From Pseudomonadales bacterium (GTDB lineage: Bacteria; Pseudomonadota; Gammaproteobacteria; Pseudomonadales; DT-91): a stretch of DNA of 9,290 bases. Shown here in pieces: positions 5,652 to 9,290 of this stretch. Numbering within the stretch: the stretch's first letter is position 1; the number at the start of each line of letters is the position of its first letter. The DNA lies in NCBI GenBank assembly GCA_013215025.1, contig JABSRR010000106.1, forward strand, positions 1 to 9,290, written 5' to 3'. The notes under the pieces were generated by a model. The model was not told where the DNA came from. It saw nothing but the letters and a program-made list of their open reading frames with translations, and did not search any database. The position numbers and the translations under genes were made by a program.

Positions 5652-6698
5652 ATGATGCACTTCCAGCAAATTCTCGATAGACACGCCGGCGGTATCAGCA
5701 AACTCTCATTGGCGCAGTTGCCCACGCCTTTGCAGCCTTTATCTCGACTTACCGCACAACTTCGATCAAATAATCCAAATTCGCCGAAGATTTGGGTGAA
5801 ACGCGATGACCTCAGCGGTCAGCTATTGTCGGGCAATAAAGTTCGCAAGCTTGAATACACCTTGGCATATGCGCTGGATCAGGGTGCGAATGCCATTATC
5901 ACTGCGGGCGGCGTTCAGTCAAATCATTGCCGTGCCACGGCAGCTGCCTGCGCGCAGCTGGGCTTGCGCTGTGATTTAATTCTACGCGGCGAGTCGCCAG
6001 CGATAGCCGATGGCAATCTACTGCTGGATAAATTGCTGGGCGCCCATTTGCATACCATTCCGCCAAGGCAGTATTATGATCAGCTTGACAATTATGTTGC
6101 GGAACTTCAGTCAGAGTTAACTCAGCAGGGCTTGTCGCCATGGTATATTCCGGTTGGCGCCAGCGACGGCTATGGCGTTTGGGGCTATTTGCAAGCTGCT
6201 GATGAATTGCTCGATCAAGCGTCTATTCAGGATATTCAACTGGATGCCTGTGTGATGGCAACCGGCTCTGGTGGCACGGCGGCAGGGCTGAGTTTGGGGA
6301 TGCAGCTATTTGCTGGCAATAATGTTCAAGTATTTGCCTATAACGTCTGCGATGATGCTAGATATTTTGAGCAAAAATCGCGTCAAGATATTCAGGCCTG
6401 GCAGGCGCTGTTTGACCCTGAGCATCATTTAGAGATCGATTTAGCCAATCTACCGCTGCATATTGTTGATGGCTTTGTTGGCGAGGGCTATGGCAAGGCT
6501 AGCCGGTCGGTTTATAGACGGATCAAGCAGTTGGCTGGTTTAGAGGGGGTTGTACTCGATCCGGTTTATACTGCTAAAGCATTTGACGGCTTTTCTCAGC
6601 ACCTACTGGCAGGTCAATATGATCACTTTGAAAACGTGGTATTTATGCACACCGGGGGCTTATTTGGTGTGTTTCCGCATCGTGAGTTATTGTTCTAG
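5652..6698 (+). CDS. PLP-dependent D-cysteine desulfhydrase-like enzyme (ACC deaminase family)
   Basis: A 348-aa fold-type II PLP enzyme. Seen: PLP lysine K63 in SGNKVRKLEY, QSNHCR (89-94) at the substrate carboxylate site, the phosphate-binding TGSGGT loop (204-209), DPVYTAKA (303-310) and HTGG (333-336). In this family, ACC deaminases have Glu after the PVY tyrosine and Leu at the HLGG position, whereas D-cysteine desulfhydrases have Ser/Thr and Thr. Here both are Thr (T307, T334), so conversion of D-cysteine to pyruvate, sulfide and ammonia is favoured; other D-amino acids are possible. The ATG at 5652 follows a weak GGA; 5655 is an alternative, and an in-frame TTG at 5637 adds five residues without a ribosome site. 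It lies 104 bp after yajC and converges with alr. Confidence 0.85.
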   Translation: MMHFQQILDRHAGGISKLSLAQLPTPLQPLSRLTAQLRSNNPNSPKIWVKRDDLSGQLLSGNKVRKLEYTLAYALDQGANAIITAGGVQSNHCRATAAACAQLGLRCDLILRGESPAIADGNLLLDKLLGAHLHTIPPRQYYDQLDNYVAELQSELTQQGLSPWYIPVGASDGYGVWGYLQAADELLDQASIQDIQLDACVMATGSGGTAAGLSLGMQLFAGNNVQVFAYNVCDDARYFEQKSRQDIQAWQALFDPEHHLEIDLANLPLHIVDGFVGEGYGKASRSVYRRIKQLAGLEGVVLDPVYTAKAFDGFSQHLLAGQYDHFENVVFMHTGGLFGVFPHRELLF

Positions 6699-6761
6699 GG
6701 GTTTTATTGCTCTGGAAAGTTTATCTGAAGCGAGTGTTGTCTGAGATTCATGCTATTCGAG

Positions 6762-6787
6762 ATAACTACTCTTCATAACTACTCTTC
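6762..6787. repeat. Perfect 13-bp tandem duplication in the convergent spacer
   Basis: ATAACTACTCTTC occurs twice back to back (6762-6774 and 6775-6787). The octamer TTCGAGAT also occurs at both edges (6756-6763 and 6785-6792), so the duplicated block is framed by short direct repeats. It lies between the converging PLP enzyme and alr genes. Replication slippage is the simplest origin. The rest of the 164-bp spacer shows no convincing terminator for either gene. Confidence 0.7.
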
Positions 6788-6862
6788 GAGATTTATATCA
6801 TCAGTTTGTGAGTTCAGCTTAAACATTTATCCCTTGTAAATAACTTCATCAGCCTGTTACTT

Positions 6863-7993
6863 TTAATAATGCATTAGGCGCGGCACTCGGTCACTGACAT
6901 GCACTAAAAGCTCATAGGCTATGGTATTAGCAGCCTTTGCCACCAGCTCACAGGGAATATTCTCGCCCCAGAGCTCAACCGTGTCTGCTAGCTTCACGTC
7001 AATATCGGTAACATCAATTGCCAACATATCCATGGAAACTCTTCCTGCTAAGGCAGCTTTTTGTCCATTAATCCACACGGGCGTGCCGCTAGGTGCATGA
7101 CGAGGGTAACCATCAGCATAGCCTGCAGAAACAGTGGCGATAAGGCTGTCACGTTGGGTAACAAAAGTCGCATTATAGCCAATCGATTCGCCAGCTTTAC
7201 AGTGGTGAAGCGCAATGACTTTTGCTTTGAGTCGCATCACTGGTTGAAGCTGCTCAGCTATTGCTGCGTCATTGGGGTTGGGGTTTATACCATAGCTTGC
7301 GATGCCTGCGCGCACCGCATCTAAATGATAATCTTCAAAGTAAAAGACCGCAGCAGAATTCGCCAGGCATAGCTTGAGAGGAATATGCTGTTGCTCAAGC
7401 CAATCTTTGATAGGGCTGAGTGCATTTATTTGTTGCTGGGTTTGAGACGCATTGACATCTTCAGCAGAGGCGAAATGGCTCATAAATCCTTTACAGCAAT
7501 TATTAATATGAGTCGCCAATGATGCCGAATTTTGAGTGAATAAGTGGATTAAATTCTGGCTAGTCATGCCGAGTCGATTCATGCCCGTGTTGAGCTTTAG
7601 CCAAAACTGGGGCATTGCAGAGTGGCCTGGTAATATATTGGCCATCTGGCTAAGTAAATGTTCGTGATGGATAACCGCCTCTAAGTCCAGTGTCGCACAT
7701 AGGGCCAAATCGTCTAGCGTTTGAATGCCTGACATCACCATAATCGGTTGCGTAATGCCACTGCTGCGTAATTGTTCGGCCTCGTCGAGTCTAGCTACCG
7801 CAAATCCGTGGACTTGATTCAGCGTTGCCAAAATAGTCGCTATTTCAAGCATGCCGTGCCCATAGGCATTAGCTTTTACCACGACATACAGCCTAGCATG
7901 ACCAACCTGTTGTTTTAATACAGCAATGTTGTGAGCGAGTGCCGGTGCGCTTATGTCTGCCCAAACTAGAGGGGCTGTTGAGGTTGATTTCAT
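6863..7993 (-). CDS. alr: Alanine racemase (PLP-dependent)
   Basis: Interconverts L- and D-alanine to feed D-Ala-D-Ala synthesis for peptidoglycan; cytoplasmic dimer. At 376 aa it is of family length. The N-terminal barrel carries the PLP lysine K40 in VVVKANAYGHG, R140 in NTGMNRLG, and PLP-contacting NSAA (212-215) and RAGIASYGI (228-236). The C-terminal beta domain has the second catalytic base Y273 in ESIGYNATF, the GYADGYPR block (291-298), VSMDM (319-323) and a typical end around DRVPRLMHY. Start ATG 7993 gives the usual N-terminus; no strong Shine-Dalgarno is seen. It is a single gene, converging with the PLP enzyme and divergent from cysB. Whether it is biosynthetic or the catabolic (DadX) type cannot be told from sequence; the absence of dadA beside it favours biosynthetic. 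Confidence 0.95.
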   Translation of the reverse strand: MKSTSTAPLVWADISAPALAHNIAVLKQQVGHARLYVVVKANAYGHGMLEIATILATLNQVHGFAVARLDEAEQLRSSGITQPIMVMSGIQTLDDLALCATLDLEAVIHHEHLLSQMANILPGHSAMPQFWLKLNTGMNRLGMTSQNLIHLFTQNSASLATHINNCCKGFMSHFASAEDVNASQTQQQINALSPIKDWLEQQHIPLKLCLANSAAVFYFEDYHLDAVRAGIASYGINPNPNDAAIAEQLQPVMRLKAKVIALHHCKAGESIGYNATFVTQRDSLIATVSAGYADGYPRHAPSGTPVWINGQKAALAGRVSMDMLAIDVTDIDVKLADTVELWGENIPCELVAKAANTIAYELLVHVSDRVPRLMHY

Positions 7994-8112
7994 GTTTATT
8001 GGTGCGGTTTAAATGCCGGTCATGTTAGCAAAATTATGTTTCTGTGTCTGTTGGCAGCCATCAGTCACTGGATATTTACGATTAAAATTTGTGAAAAAGC
8101 AAAATGCGTATA

Positions 8113-8121
8113 TGCTATAAA
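8113..8121 (+). promoter_or_regulatory. Candidate extended -10 promoter of cysB
   Basis: TGCTATAAA is an extended -10 (TGn plus TATAAA, 5 of 6). No good -35 is found at 16-18 bp, as is usual with extended -10 elements. Initiation near 8128 would give a leader of about 138 nt before the cysB ATG, containing the small dyads listed separately. Confidence 0.4.
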
Positions 8122-8144
8122 CATATATTAAAGGGAAGTTCGTC

Positions 8145-8175
8145 ATAGCGAGCAGCTATAAGTTGTTTTCGCTAT
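8145..8175 (+). repeat. Inverted repeat in the cysB leader
   Basis: ATAGCGA (8145-8151) and TCGCTAT (8169-8175) are perfect complements separated by 17 nt. It lies just downstream of the candidate cysB promoter. CysB proteins repress their own gene in enteric bacteria, so an operator or leader RNA hairpin is plausible; neither is shown. Confidence 0.35.
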
Positions 8176-8202
8176 TGGCCGATTGTTTAGGAATATCGGT
8201 AA

Positions 8203-9249
<1,047 letters not shown>

Positions 9250-9290
9250 CCAGCGCTTAATCCTAGCCAAATTTGCGGCTGTGTTGAGAA

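Noticed and set aside
6756..6792. CRISPR-like or insertion-sequence reading of the short repeats
   Set aside because: Units are 13 bp with no spacers, and there are no cas genes, terminal inverted repeats or transposase.
6844..6866. Terminator of alr from the TAAC/GTTA pairing before TTTT
   Set aside because: The stem is only 4-5 bp, the T-run is on the wrong side for the leftward gene and it overlaps the alr stop.

Overview
This window looks like ordinary chromosomal sequence from a gammaproteobacterium. The best evidence is cysB (327 aa, a close match to the enterobacterial/pseudomonad regulator), a YajC ending in the typical gammaproteobacterial tail, and an exonuclease III whose sequence strongly resembles Pseudomonas Crc. 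By eye the GC content is in the mid-40s percent. A free-living, probably marine member of the Cellvibrionales/Spongiibacterales type would fit, but that placement is inference. I see no transposase, integrase, phage gene, CRISPR array, tRNA or rRNA.

Layout. Positions 1-116 hold no complete gene. A leftward block runs from 3795 down to 117: glutamate racemase (murI), a response regulator with a degenerate GGDEF domain, and an AMP-forming acyl-CoA synthetase. Next is a 597-bp non-coding gap (3796-4392). It contains two perfect DnaA boxes in opposite orientations, a third near-match beside one of them, a 57-bp stretch that is about 88% A+T, a 7-bp-stem hairpin and a good sigma70-like promoter. 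A rightward block follows: exonuclease III (xthA/Crc-like), yajC, and a PLP enzyme of the D-cysteine desulfhydrase/ACC deaminase family. The leftward alanine racemase gene (alr) converges on that enzyme. A 272-bp divergent spacer then leads to rightward cysB, which ends 41 bp before the window edge.

How the genes relate. Two racemases, murI (D-Glu) and alr (D-Ala), supply D-amino acids for peptidoglycan. The PLP enzyme between yajC and alr carries the residues of D-cysteine desulfhydrases rather than ACC deaminases, so D-amino-acid handling recurs in the window. cysB, the master regulator of sulfur assimilation, lies near the gene for that cysteine-degrading enzyme, but no shared operon can be shown. 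yajC is not next to secD/secF, its usual partners, within this window.

I do not see a clear new defence or metabolic system. The observations most worth checking are the DnaA-box-bearing AT-rich gap, the catalytically intact Crc-like ExoIII, the displaced yajC, the response regulator with a dead cyclase domain in the murI transcription unit, and several small dyads and tandem repeats in the intergenic spacers.
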